Positions 19,500 through 28,170 of a DNA stretch of 64,000 nucleotides are shown here, piece by piece (within the stretch, counting starts at the first letter, position 1; each line of letters opens with the position of its first letter). The stretch covers positions 51,165 through 115,164 of the forward strand of contig WIDE01000022.1 of assembly GCA_015039315.1 (NCBI GenBank), in the 5' to 3' direction. The translations under genes and the position numbers were made by a program. The stretch is from Clavulina sp. PMI_390 (lineage: Eukaryota; Basidiomycota; Agaricomycetes; Cantharellales; Hydnaceae). The notes below the pieces were generated by a model. The model saw nothing but the letters and a program-made list of their open reading frames with translations, did not search any database and was not told the DNA's origin.

Positions 19500-21665
19500 A
19501 TGTTCCCATACCAATACCGATCTCGTGGCTTCCCCGCTCGTCGCCAGCTTCAGCAGCCTCATTCTGAACTAGAAGCCTATGCTGAGGATCTCGAGTATCG
19601 TGCCTCTCTAGCTCGTCAGGCTGCTCGTCGTGCCGCACCCCACCGCTATCAACGCGAAGACGCGTACATCCCTGCTCCCGTTTATGAACGAGCTCCTCGC
19701 TACCAAAGACCCGTATGTGCTCTCCCATCACTTCATACATGCTCCTCTACTCCATGGTCTAAACCTTTTCATCAGGTTTACCGTGAACCCGTCTACGTGC
19801 ATCGCGAGCCCGAATACCACGGCTATCAGACTGACCGCTACGAAGATTATTCGCCTGAACCAGTCTATGTCGACGCGCCCTACGAGTATGACGACGCGTA
19901 TGCGTATAACTACCCACAGCCTGCTCGCCCTACACCTCGTCCTGTCTCGTATTACGCCCCGCCTCCCGCGCCACGCCGTTTCGCAGTACCGGAATACATT
20001 GGTTCTCCAGTAGAGGCGGCCCCTCGAGCTCGTCAGGTGACCCTTCGACCACGCACCATCGAGGCCCCTACTCGTCCGCCAACCCCTCCACCACAGGAAG
20101 ACAAGTTGGACCAAATCATTGCAATCCTCAAGGACACTGTCAAGCAGAAGGAGCGTTCTACCCCAGCTCCTGCGGCTCATGGCTCCAAGACCCTCACTCG
20201 TCTGCAATCTCAGCATGGTCTACCTGCTGAGCTCGAGAGCGTGCTTGACCAGGACATTACAGACGGTCGTCCCGAGCGGGCTACGCCGCCACCTCGTCCT
20301 CGCACCCCAGAGCCTCAGGCTACTACTGCGTTGGATATTAGTGGTCTTCAGAACCTTCTTGGCCGACTATTCGGCGGCACTGAGCCCGAGCAACAGCCTG
20401 CTCGTCGCGCACCTGTCCAGCAACCACGACCGGCCGAGGCATCCCAACTGGACGCGCTTCTCGGGCAAATCATGGGTGCTATTGGTCAGGCCCCGCAATC
20501 CGCGGATCCCGAGCTCCCTACTGTTCCCGCCCCAGCCTCGGCTGCGGGCAGGCTCCCAACGAAGCTCCCCGCTCAGCCAACAATAAAGGTGCCGTCTTCC
20601 CATCCTGCTACTCTAACACGTGTCGCTGATGGCTCGTCGTCTTACCAGCCCTTCCCCAAGGCTCAAGCTCCCGCGGCGCCTGCTGGTCCCAGCAAGCCCA
20701 CCTATACCTTTGCTTTCCCCGTTTCCGCTCAGCCCACTGCTGTCCCTCGTCGCGCCTCTCCTCCCGCTGCGTCCCCCGTTGCGTCGAACCGCTCCTCAGC
20801 GCACATTCCTCCAAACCCCAATGACGCTGGGCGCTTCAACGTCCGCCCTGGCGCCACTAACGAGGTGGCAGACATCAGGGAGGCTATCCGACGCTCGCTC
20901 GACCGCTCCGAGGATGTACAGGTCGAAGCACCAAAGGCTACTGCCCCGTCCGCCTCAGTACCCGCCCCAGTAAAGCCCGAAGTTCCCAGTACGGCGATGG
21001 ACGCGATTGGCGCGATCGAGTCGCGCTTCGTGAACCTCACAGACAACTTCAAGTTCCCTGACAACCCAGATTTCTCCCCTACTGCCTCTTCTGCGTCCTC
21101 GGCTCTACTGTTCACACACACGAACGCCCCTGTGCGCACGTACGAGCAATCACTATCGACTCTCCTCACGAACTTGGACGCAGTAGACTCACAAGGTGAT
21201 GAGGACGTGCGCCATGCGCGCAAAGAGCTCGTGAATCGTGTTGAGGCGGCGCTTGAGAGCCTTGATGCTATCAAGGCTGCTGCGTGGGCGCGCTTCAAGG
21301 GCGAGGAGGTCCCTGCTCCTGCTCCTGCAGCTGTTCCTGCTGAAGCGGAGGCTGAGGAGGAAGAGGGATACGTCATTCCAGGGGCTCCAGTCGAAGCCGA
21401 GGCTGAGCCAGCCCAGGCGGAGTCTACTCCTGTTGAAGAGGCTCCTACCGCCGCTGCTGAAGTAGCTGTCGCTGATGAGGTGGAGACGCACACCCAGCCG
21501 GACGACGCCCAGTCCGACACCGAGTCCGATATCGCTTCAGCGTCTCATACTTCCGAGGTAGAAGAGCCAGTTATTTCTGCTGCTGCTGATGCAAACCACG
21601 ACATCGATATAGCCTCTCTGGGTTCATCTCCGGTCTCTGTGCCTTCTGATCTATCCGACGAGTAG
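19500..21665 (+). CDS. BAG-domain protein 2 (putative Hsp70 nucleotide-exchange co-chaperone)
   Basis: A paralogue of the gene at 13826-16033 with the same start (MFPYQYRSRGFPARRQ), Tyr/Pro-rich N-terminal part, Ala/Pro linker and BAG-like helical block (FVNLTDNFKFP ... SLSTLLTNLDAVDSQGDEDVRHARKELVNRVEAALESLDAIK). It ends SDLSDE. Introns are at 19713-19775 (63 nt, gtatgt...catcag) and 20589-20648 (60 nt, gtgccg...taccag). Both are multiples of three and stop-free, as in copy 1. The BAG region and C-terminus are the best conserved parts; the linker has lost Gln and Ala runs. It faces BTB gene 2 at almost the same distance as the first pair. Its role is likely the same, with expression possibly diverged. 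Confidence 0.75.
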   Translation: MFPYQYRSRGFPARRQLQQPHSELEAYAEDLEYRASLARQAARRAAPHRYQREDAYIPAPVYERAPRYQRPVCALPSLHTCSSTPWSKPFHQVYREPVYVHREPEYHGYQTDRYEDYSPEPVYVDAPYEYDDAYAYNYPQPARPTPRPVSYYAPPPAPRRFAVPEYIGSPVEAAPRARQVTLRPRTIEAPTRPPTPPPQEDKLDQIIAILKDTVKQKERSTPAPAAHGSKTLTRLQSQHGLPAELESVLDQDITDGRPERATPPPRPRTPEPQATTALDISGLQNLLGRLFGGTEPEQQPARRAPVQQPRPAEASQLDALLGQIMGAIGQAPQSADPELPTVPAPASAAGRLPTKLPAQPTIKVPSSHPATLTRVADGSSSYQPFPKAQAPAAPAGPSKPTYTFAFPVSAQPTAVPRRASPPAASPVASNRSSAHIPPNPNDAGRFNVRPGATNEVADIREAIRRSLDRSEDVQVEAPKATAPSASVPAPVKPEVPSTAMDAIGAIESRFVNLTDNFKFPDNPDFSPTASSASSALLFTHTNAPVRTYEQSLSTLLTNLDAVDSQGDEDVRHARKELVNRVEAALESLDAIKAAAWARFKGEEVPAPAPAAVPAEAEAEEEEGYVIPGAPVEAEAEPAQAESTPVEEAPTAAAEVAVADEVETHTQPDDAQSDTESDIASASHTSEVEEPVISAAADANHDIDIASLGSSPVSVPSDLSDE

Positions 21666-22092
21666 ATGTGATATCGATTCTTGCCTTTGTAATTTTCTCA
21701 TCTCTTTGTATTCCTCACTCGTCGTCCTTAATTTGGACTTATCGTTTGGGTATTTTTATTGACTGAATGATCCATCCTTGTACATGTATAGCTCGTTTAT
21801 ATGCTCAATCAATCACTTCAAACTCATGATTGCGAGTGTTTTCTGAATAGGTGTGTTACTGTGAGTGCTTGATATTGGCATACGATCCGTTGTGTCCTCC
21901 ATTCCTACAGTTGGTTTATTGATGCTACATGTGGTTTTGCAATAGATTTGAGCTCTTATATCGAAAAAAAGGTTCATACGGAACAGACCGTTGCCAGCTC
22001 CGCGAATAGTCGCCAGGATCTATCAACAAAGTACATCGTTTAGAGCTCGTGCAAACCACGTATTGGTCGGAACTCACACATTGTCTCAAGCA
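21666..22092. other. Convergent 3' region between BAG 2 and BTB 2
   Basis: The 3' UTR begins atgtgatatcgattc as after BAG 1 and holds tgtacatgtatagc at 21779-21792. No gene is seen. Confidence 0.7.
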
Positions 22093-22893
22093 TCATGCTC
22101 GATCGGCAGCGCGGTCGAGCATCCGCTCGACTTCCTGGCGAGCTACCTGCCTATTATACCCAGTGTGATTGAAACGGCCGGAACAGCCATGGCAGTCCGC
22201 CATTTTGATGATAGCACCCAACACGTCGTCAGAGGATTTCGACTCGTCAAACGGGTGTTTCTCAATCTCTTTCATCCTTTTTTCCCACCAATCTTCACCT
22301 CGATGCGCTTTGCAGGTCCATGGAAGGACAGCCAACCTGTTTTTGGCACTGTCACGGGTAGTTTCGTGGAGCTCTTTGAGATTGGCGAACGCGCGAGCTG
22401 AGATGTCATCTAGCTCTGGGAATCGGCTTGCGTTTTCGCCGCCGTTGGTCATGAAATAGCGCCTTGCGCATGCCGTATGATTAGCCGCGCGGTTAAATCG
22501 CACAGCAAGCGCCCACCCCTTGAGAGGGTGGCAAGTGGCAAAGTAGACATCAATGAAAGCCTCAACGACATGGCTTTGGATGCCAAACTTTTCCACCATT
22601 GATATGAACTCTGGGGCATGGTCCTCGGTCAAAGGAGGAGGGGGTTTGGAAATAGGGTACAGCAGACGCAGGAGCATATCAAGCATTTTGGAATCCTCTT
22701 CCATAACGAGGGGCTTGGAAGTTGTGCCCAACGTGGCGAATAAATCGCGAAAGAATTCGGAGGCTCGCTGAAGGACGATGGTGTCGACGGTGAAATCGAC
22801 TCCGTCCTTCGAACGGAGGACAATGTCGCCGTCAATGAACGTAATGGTATTTTGAACTGATGCATTGATTATGCTCGGGCGCCAAGCAGACAT
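22093..22893 (-). CDS. BTB/POZ domain protein 2
   Basis: A single-exon protein of 266 residues starting MSAWRPSIINASVQNT. The BTB pattern is DIVLRSKDGVDFTVDTIVLQRASEFFRDLFATLG...MEEDSKMLDMLLRLLYP. It is followed by VEKFGIQSHVVEAFIDVYFATCHPLKGWALAVRFNRAAN and ends with the family motif CHGCSGRFNHT. A ttataat string about 100 nt upstream could be its TATA box. It is the second member of the BAG/BTB convergent cassette. A scaffold or adaptor role is inferred from the domain alone. Confidence 0.85.
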   Translation of the reverse strand: MSAWRPSIINASVQNTITFIDGDIVLRSKDGVDFTVDTIVLQRASEFFRDLFATLGTTSKPLVMEEDSKMLDMLLRLLYPISKPPPPLTEDHAPEFISMVEKFGIQSHVVEAFIDVYFATCHPLKGWALAVRFNRAANHTACARRYFMTNGGENASRFPELDDISARAFANLKELHETTRDSAKNRLAVLPWTCKAHRGEDWWEKRMKEIEKHPFDESKSSDDVLGAIIKMADCHGCSGRFNHTGYNRQVARQEVERMLDRAADRA

Positions 22894-23689
22894 TGCTATT
22901 TTCTTCCGTAGTCGCCGACGCTAATGGTGGTGGAGGGGAGGTGTGGGTTGAAGAACGTCACGAGGAGTTGCTGCTGTTAACAGTCACATTATAAATCAAA
23001 TTAAGACGCTCTTTCCACGTTCCCTCTCAGGCCTAGAAGAAAGGGAATGATTCTATGGCCTAGATCTAGTACCTGGACAGTGGTGAGGTTGAGAAAGCTT
23101 GCTTGTGTATGCCCAAAGAATTCAGTCTAATTCTGTCTACCATGTGGGGTTATCGATTCCGAGAGGGAAAGCAAGATATATCGACGATTACCACCAGTCA
23201 TACCAGCATTTGGCAGACAACTTATTCACCTGAGAAGGAGCAAGTTCAACTGTTCGCCATGCCTAGGCCGAGATCTTCTGGTCAAGACAGCAGAGACAAT
23301 CTTTGCGCTTCATCGTCTGACAAACAATATTCAACGTCTCTTCTCATGACATTGTCGATCGGTAGCTCTCTCGCTCCTCATGATGCGGACACGTTATTTT
23401 TGTTAGATCAACGGCACTTCGTACATGTGTGGTGCTTTCATCTGCACATTTGAATTTCTCGCGGCATTGGTGCTCTCAAAACAAGGCTGTACATTTTGGG
23501 CCATACGAGCCATTTTGGGGGGCATGCGGTTTATCTTGGACTAGCCTCAGGGTATAATAGGTTATTCAGGGATGAGCTCAATTGTATATTATCGTCGCTT
23601 TGTATAGGGATTGAATTCTATAGAATGAGAATATTGTAAACTCCAACGCGCAGGCACGATAGGTCTGAACTCACGAGTCCATTTTGGAA
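22894..23689. other. Intergenic stretch, no gene supported
   Basis: It contains the BTB 2 promoter and the BTB 3 3' region. Open frames such as 23103-23453 (+) have no recognisable content. Confidence 0.4.
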
Positions 23690-24532
23690 TCATGCCCTAG
23701 CGATCGATTCGTCAAGAATCTTCTGCACTTGCTCCCGTGCATGGCGTCTGTTGGAGGTAGTACGATTGAAGCGGCCAGAGCACCCATAACAGTCCGCCGC
23801 ATCAATGAGGAGATCTAACGCTTCTTCAGAGGTTTTTGACTCGTCAAAAGGAGTTTCATTGATCTCGCGCATCCTTTTATAGTACCATCCAGCATCTACG
23901 TGCTTTTTACAGGCCCACGATGCCATATCCGCCCACACGTATTGTGCACTGCTACGACTGGCCGCGCGCAGCTCTCTTAGATATGCATATAGGCGAGCTG
24001 AGATGTGGTCAAGCTCTGGAAACCCGCCGACTTTCTCGTCATCATCAGCCATGAAGTAGCGTTTTGCAGATGACTTTCGATTTGCCGCGCGGCTATAGTG
24101 CACGGAGAGTGCCCACCCCCTGAAAGGGTGGCAAGTGGCAAAATATGCATTGATGAGGGACTCGGCTAGATGGGTTTTGATTCCGAACTTCTCCGCCATT
24201 CGAATAAACTCTGGGGCCTGGTCCGCGGTTAGCGGTGGCGGGGGTGCTTCGACAGGGTATACTAGGCACAAGAATATATTCAGTATTTCAGCACTTTCCT
24301 CCATGACTAGAGGTTCAGATGGGGTTCCTAATGTGTCGAATAAGTCGCGAAAGAAATCGGAAGCTCGTCGAAGAACGACGGTATCGACAGTGAGATCAAC
24401 CCCGTCACCCGAGCGGAGAACAACGTCCCCATCGGAGAAATTATTCTAGTCGGTCAGTGTGTTCTTATTGTTGGCCGACAGGGAGACCGGGGTTATAATC
24501 TCGCTATCCTCTCCAATATCGACGGCACTCAT
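23690..24532 (-). CDS. BTB/POZ domain protein 3
   Basis: This belongs to the same family: DVVLRSGDGVDLTVDTVVLRRASDFFRDLFDTLG, MEESAEILNIFLCLVYP, CHPFRGWALSVHYSRAAN and CYGCSGRFNRT. The BTB exon runs back to about 24446 without an in-frame ATG. I therefore join it to a short first exon beginning at the ATG 24530-24532 (MSAVDIGEDSEIITP) by a 42-nt intron that ends ctgaccgactag. The donor gtctcc is weak, so this start is uncertain; a longer first exon from 24658 is possible. The main exon is intact. Confidence 0.75.
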
Positions 24533-24996
24533 TGGGGTAGAGACGTATGCGGGAGAATTATCACGGGTCTGTCGAACAGCGGTTACGAGTGACTGGTGAA
24601 ATAAACCTCCTATGTAGGCATCGACAGAAATCAGGAATAAACAAAAGTAAAAATGCATAATATCTTTACTTTGATTTTTCCCTTCTCCTTACGTAGGCTT
24701 GGCATCTCGTACGCTCCTGACTTTATTTCCAACGAGGTTCCCATTGATGCTGATGGAAGTTGTGCACGCATAATTTTCCCCACTCCATAGATCTAACCAC
24801 TTAGTATACGAAAGTGAGAATACAAGAATTCAACATTAAGCAGGTTATGAAATAATAAACCTATCGCTGCTGCCTTTATCGTGATCAAATAAGATCAAAA
24901 AGCGAGGATATCATCAATTTTAAATTCGGGGATGTGGAGACCGGAAACATGGATGAACACTCACAGTGATCGAGCCAGAGTCAAGTGTTTCAGGTT
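24533..24996. other. Intergenic stretch, no gene supported
   Basis: AT-rich sequence between BTB 3 and BTB 4. A short minus-strand frame (to 24658) extends the first exon of BTB 3 but has no recognisable content. Confidence 0.4.
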
Positions 24997-25839
24997 TCAC
25001 GCCTGGGAAGCAGCAAGCTCCACCATTCGCTTGGCTTCTTCCCGCGTACGATCTCTAATAGAGACTGTATGATTGAAATAGTTGAGGCAATCGTTGCAAT
25101 TCATAGCCTGAACGATGACCTCCAGGGCCTCCTCCGAGGACTTTGAATCGTTAAATGGCTGGCTATTGATCTCTTCCATCCTCTTGGAGCGCCACAACTC
25201 ATGTAAATGAGCCTTGCACGTCCACGGGATGCCCGCCCACAGAAACCTCACGATGCTGCGGGCCTCAGTACGCAGTTCGCGAATCTGCGCAAAGGACCGC
25301 GCAGAAACATTATCAAGCTCCAAGATTCCACCATCACTCTCCCCACTATCGTGATCGTCCAACATGATGTACCGCAGTGCTGTGGACTTTCGGCTTGTTG
25401 CCCGCCTGAATCGCACCGACAGCGCCCAGCCCTGAAGCGGGTGGCAGGTGGAGAAGAATGCATCAGTGAACGCATCAACCACATGACTGCTAATCCCGAA
25501 CTTTTCGACCATTCGGAGGAATGCAGAGGCTTGCTTGGTCGTCAATGGTTTGGGAGGTATTTGAACAGGGTACAGCAAACGGAGTAACGTGTCCAGTATC
25601 TCGGCTCGTTCTTCCATAAGTAGGGGCTTCTCCGGAACTCCTAGAGTAGAAAATATATTGCGAAAGAATTCGGAGGCTCGCGAAAGGAAGATGGAATCGA
25701 CCGCGAAGTCTACGCCATCTTGCGAGCGGAGAACAATGTCCGCGCCGGGGAAGCCGACAGGGTTTGACAGTGGTGCACTGCTGCGAGCCGACTTAGAAGG
25801 ATTATTTGCTTCACTGGCCACATCATTGCTACCCCTCAT
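24997..25839 (-). CDS. BTB/POZ domain protein 4
   Basis: A single-exon protein of 280 residues. BTB pattern: DIVLRSQDGVDFAVDSIFLSRASEFFRNIFSTLG...MEERAEILDTLLRLLYP. Then comes CHPLQGWALSVRFRRAT, an acidic insertion (DDHDSGESDGG) not found in the other copies, and CNDCLNYFNHT in place of CHGC. I chose MRGSNDVAS (25837-25839) because a tatatata box at 25889-25898 lies inside the longer open frame, about 50 nt upstream. It is the last of three consecutive BTB genes on this strand. Confidence 0.85.
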   Translation of the reverse strand: MRGSNDVASEANNPSKSARSSAPLSNPVGFPGADIVLRSQDGVDFAVDSIFLSRASEFFRNIFSTLGVPEKPLLMEERAEILDTLLRLLYPVQIPPKPLTTKQASAFLRMVEKFGISSHVVDAFTDAFFSTCHPLQGWALSVRFRRATSRKSTALRYIMLDDHDSGESDGGILELDNVSARSFAQIRELRTEARSIVRFLWAGIPWTCKAHLHELWRSKRMEEINSQPFNDSKSSEEALEVIVQAMNCNDCLNYFNHTVSIRDRTREEAKRMVELAASQA

Positions 25840-25888
25840 GATGGTCGAGAAAAAGGTGGATTGAGCAAACACCTCTGCATTAACTGGT

Positions 25889-25898
25889 GTATATATAC
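25889..25898 (-). promoter_or_regulatory. TATA box of BTB gene 4
   Basis: gtatatatac, about 50 nt upstream of the ATG at 25839. It decides between the two candidate starts. Confidence 0.55.
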
Positions 25899-26535
25899 TG
25901 TAACACCGGGGCCCGTCTTTCAGTCGTTGCACTGCATAGTGGAGCTACGGGACCGCAATTTGCAACACTCAAAGAATCATTGATAAGTGCCAAGGCTGCG
26001 CTTTCTTGTCATCCACCGCTCGCCTTTGTTTTTCAACTCTCTGCTTCTTGTATGACATAGACTGATTAGCGCGTGAAATCAACAGAATTGTCGCCTGCAG
26101 TGACCTACTCAACATCGCCTGACGCACAAAAATATTACGGCTCCTCACATAGTTACGCAACAAATGAAACTCAACGAGCTTGTCCATAAGCACATCAGCT
26201 CATGAATCCTGATGACATTGAAGGAGAAATAACGGAAGAAGCATGGGAATACCGGTCGCAGAGCGCGTGAAATATTCTGCTAGGCACGTAGTTACCAGAA
26301 AGTATGGCCATAGCTACGCAGGGGGAGTCGAGCCTATGGACCGAAAGCAGGCCAATCGTAGCAACAGCTGGAATTCTTTCCAACAATCCATTGCCGATAT
26401 AGCCTGTTCTCTGATTGAGTCTAATACAGAGCAGCGGCCAAGTTCGCACCGGTCAACGGAGGCAGGTGCAGAACCCTCAGCTTTGGATTCGGCCACTTAG
26501 GCCGAAGAAAGCCAAAATGTAGGCGCAGTGCTCCT
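25899..26535. other. Intergenic stretch, no gene supported
   Basis: Short open frames exist on both strands (for example 26243-26500, +), none with recognisable content. Confidence 0.4.
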
Positions 26536-27628
26536 TCATTCATAAAACTCCGCACGACGATAACTACTCCCAGAAGTTGCCTCGACCACCGCAGGGCGAA
26601 AAGCGTGGGGAATATTAACCTTACTTGCAACATCGCCTCTCTCAAAGCAGCGTGGATTAACCGCAACCAGAGGAAGCGAAGCACAAGGCATCGAGATGGA
26701 GTAGAACCAACTGATAAGTTGGTCCGCGGCAATATCTGCACTGCTATTCCCGGATTTGGGAGTAAGGTCGTATGGAGAAAGCATTGAAGGAACAACTCCA
26801 ATCGGAGCGGCGCCTGAGATGTCCCAGTGGGAACGTGGGACGATCTCATCATAGGTGGCTGACGCTTGAAAGAGCGCGCGATCTAATTCATGATCGTCGG
26901 TCGATGGGTTTTGATGATTGTGGAGATTCAAGGTGAAGTCCAATGTGTGTTCAGATAAGGAGGGAGAAAATATGTTCTCCAGTTCACCAGAGGTGGAGGC
27001 GGAGATACTCGTGCGATTTGAGATTGAGGTGGAATTCACCGTCATGTCAGACAGCAACGAAGTAACAGAACTGATCGATGCGGTTATTGAGGACTCCTGT
27101 GGATGACGGCTTTTCTGGGCTTGAAGTTCGGCAATCTCTTCAAGTTCCTTCACAGTGTCCAAAAGGTAGAAATTAGACCCAACCCCCGGCGCTCGAAATG
27201 CCCGAGGTTGGAGTATCGGAATTTCTGCAGGCGGACAGACCATTTGGTTGTTGGTGTAGGTGCTAACTGTAGCAATTTCCGTGGGACACTCGAGCCCTTG
27301 AGGAGGACAATGGCGATTAGTAGCAGTGGACTCAAATGGCGCTGGGCTAGATATAATGCTGCTGGAATGAAATGAATCGTAATAGAGGGGCAATTCCACC
27401 TGCGTTACTTTCTGGAGTGAGCCAAACCTTGAAGGTAAGGAGAGTGAGTACAATGGAGTCAGGATGAACTCATACGTTGTGGTCGGGATCGTCGAACAGC
27501 ATTCCCCCCATGCTTGCCGTAGCCTCCCCAAAGGCGACCGCCCCAGAAGCCACAGCGCCAGTCACGGTACAGACGCCAATAGCTGCAGAAGAAACCAGAG
27601 CAGCAGACAACTCGCTGAATGGGGACAT
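26536..27628 (-). CDS. Hypothetical protein with Ala/Gly-rich N-terminus
   Basis: I do not recognise this protein. A first exon starting MSPFSELSAALVSSAAIG has a weakly hydrophobic Ala/Gly/Val stretch, possibly a membrane or signal segment. It ends GGMLFDDPDHN at a gtatga donor. An acceptor (ctcactccag) near 27415 joins it in phase 0 to KVTQVELPLYYDSFHSS and a 300-residue exon. That part is Ser/Thr/Pro-rich, with a short charged stretch VKELEEIAELQAQK, and ends RRAEFYE. A gtataatata string at 27708-27717 about 80 nt upstream supports the start. No domain is visible. Confidence 0.6.
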
Positions 27629-28170
27629 GTCAAGCCTTTGTAGAATTGACAGCAAGAATTCACGCCTCTGGGAGGAGGAAGATGAGGAGAAGAGACTGTT
27701 TGGCGACGTATAATATAGGAATCCCTGACACGAGCGGATGAAAGCTTGTTTGTCTCTGACACCACCCGCTGGTTACACAACAAAGCGGATCCGTTGCGAT
27801 GACCGCATCCTCTCGAGCAGCTCATCTATAGTAAGGGTTGACAGCGAGTTTGGGAAATGGCATCCAGGGTGTGGGGATGTCGCCCATGCTGCAGTAAGCA
27901 GAATGCGGCATGAGGGACCCGTGGGTTGAACACTGTTCACGATGTCGCTAAATGCCAGCACCCAGTAGCAGCTCAGAGCAGGATTATCTAGCACCGTCAA
28001 AGATCCATCTAAATCAGTTATTCCTCGAATAAATCGACTAAATTTTATTTTTGTACAACAGTAATACAATTTCTCATATCAGCTGGACTAACTATACAAC
28101 TACAGAGTTTGGAGCGGCCGACGGCTATCTCAATGGTATCTACCATAGCACCCACCATTTGACCTCAAAT
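27629..28170. other. Intergenic stretch, no gene supported
   Basis: It holds the promoter of the gene above (TATA-like gtataatata at 27708-27717) and the 3' region of the dihydroxyacetone kinase gene. A minus-strand open frame at 27773-28069 resembles nothing I know. Confidence 0.4.

Noticed and set aside
27773..28069. Minus-strand frame downstream of the dihydroxyacetone kinase gene
   Set aside because: No domain or family resemblance, and composition is like intergenic DNA; a real small gene cannot be excluded but is not supported.
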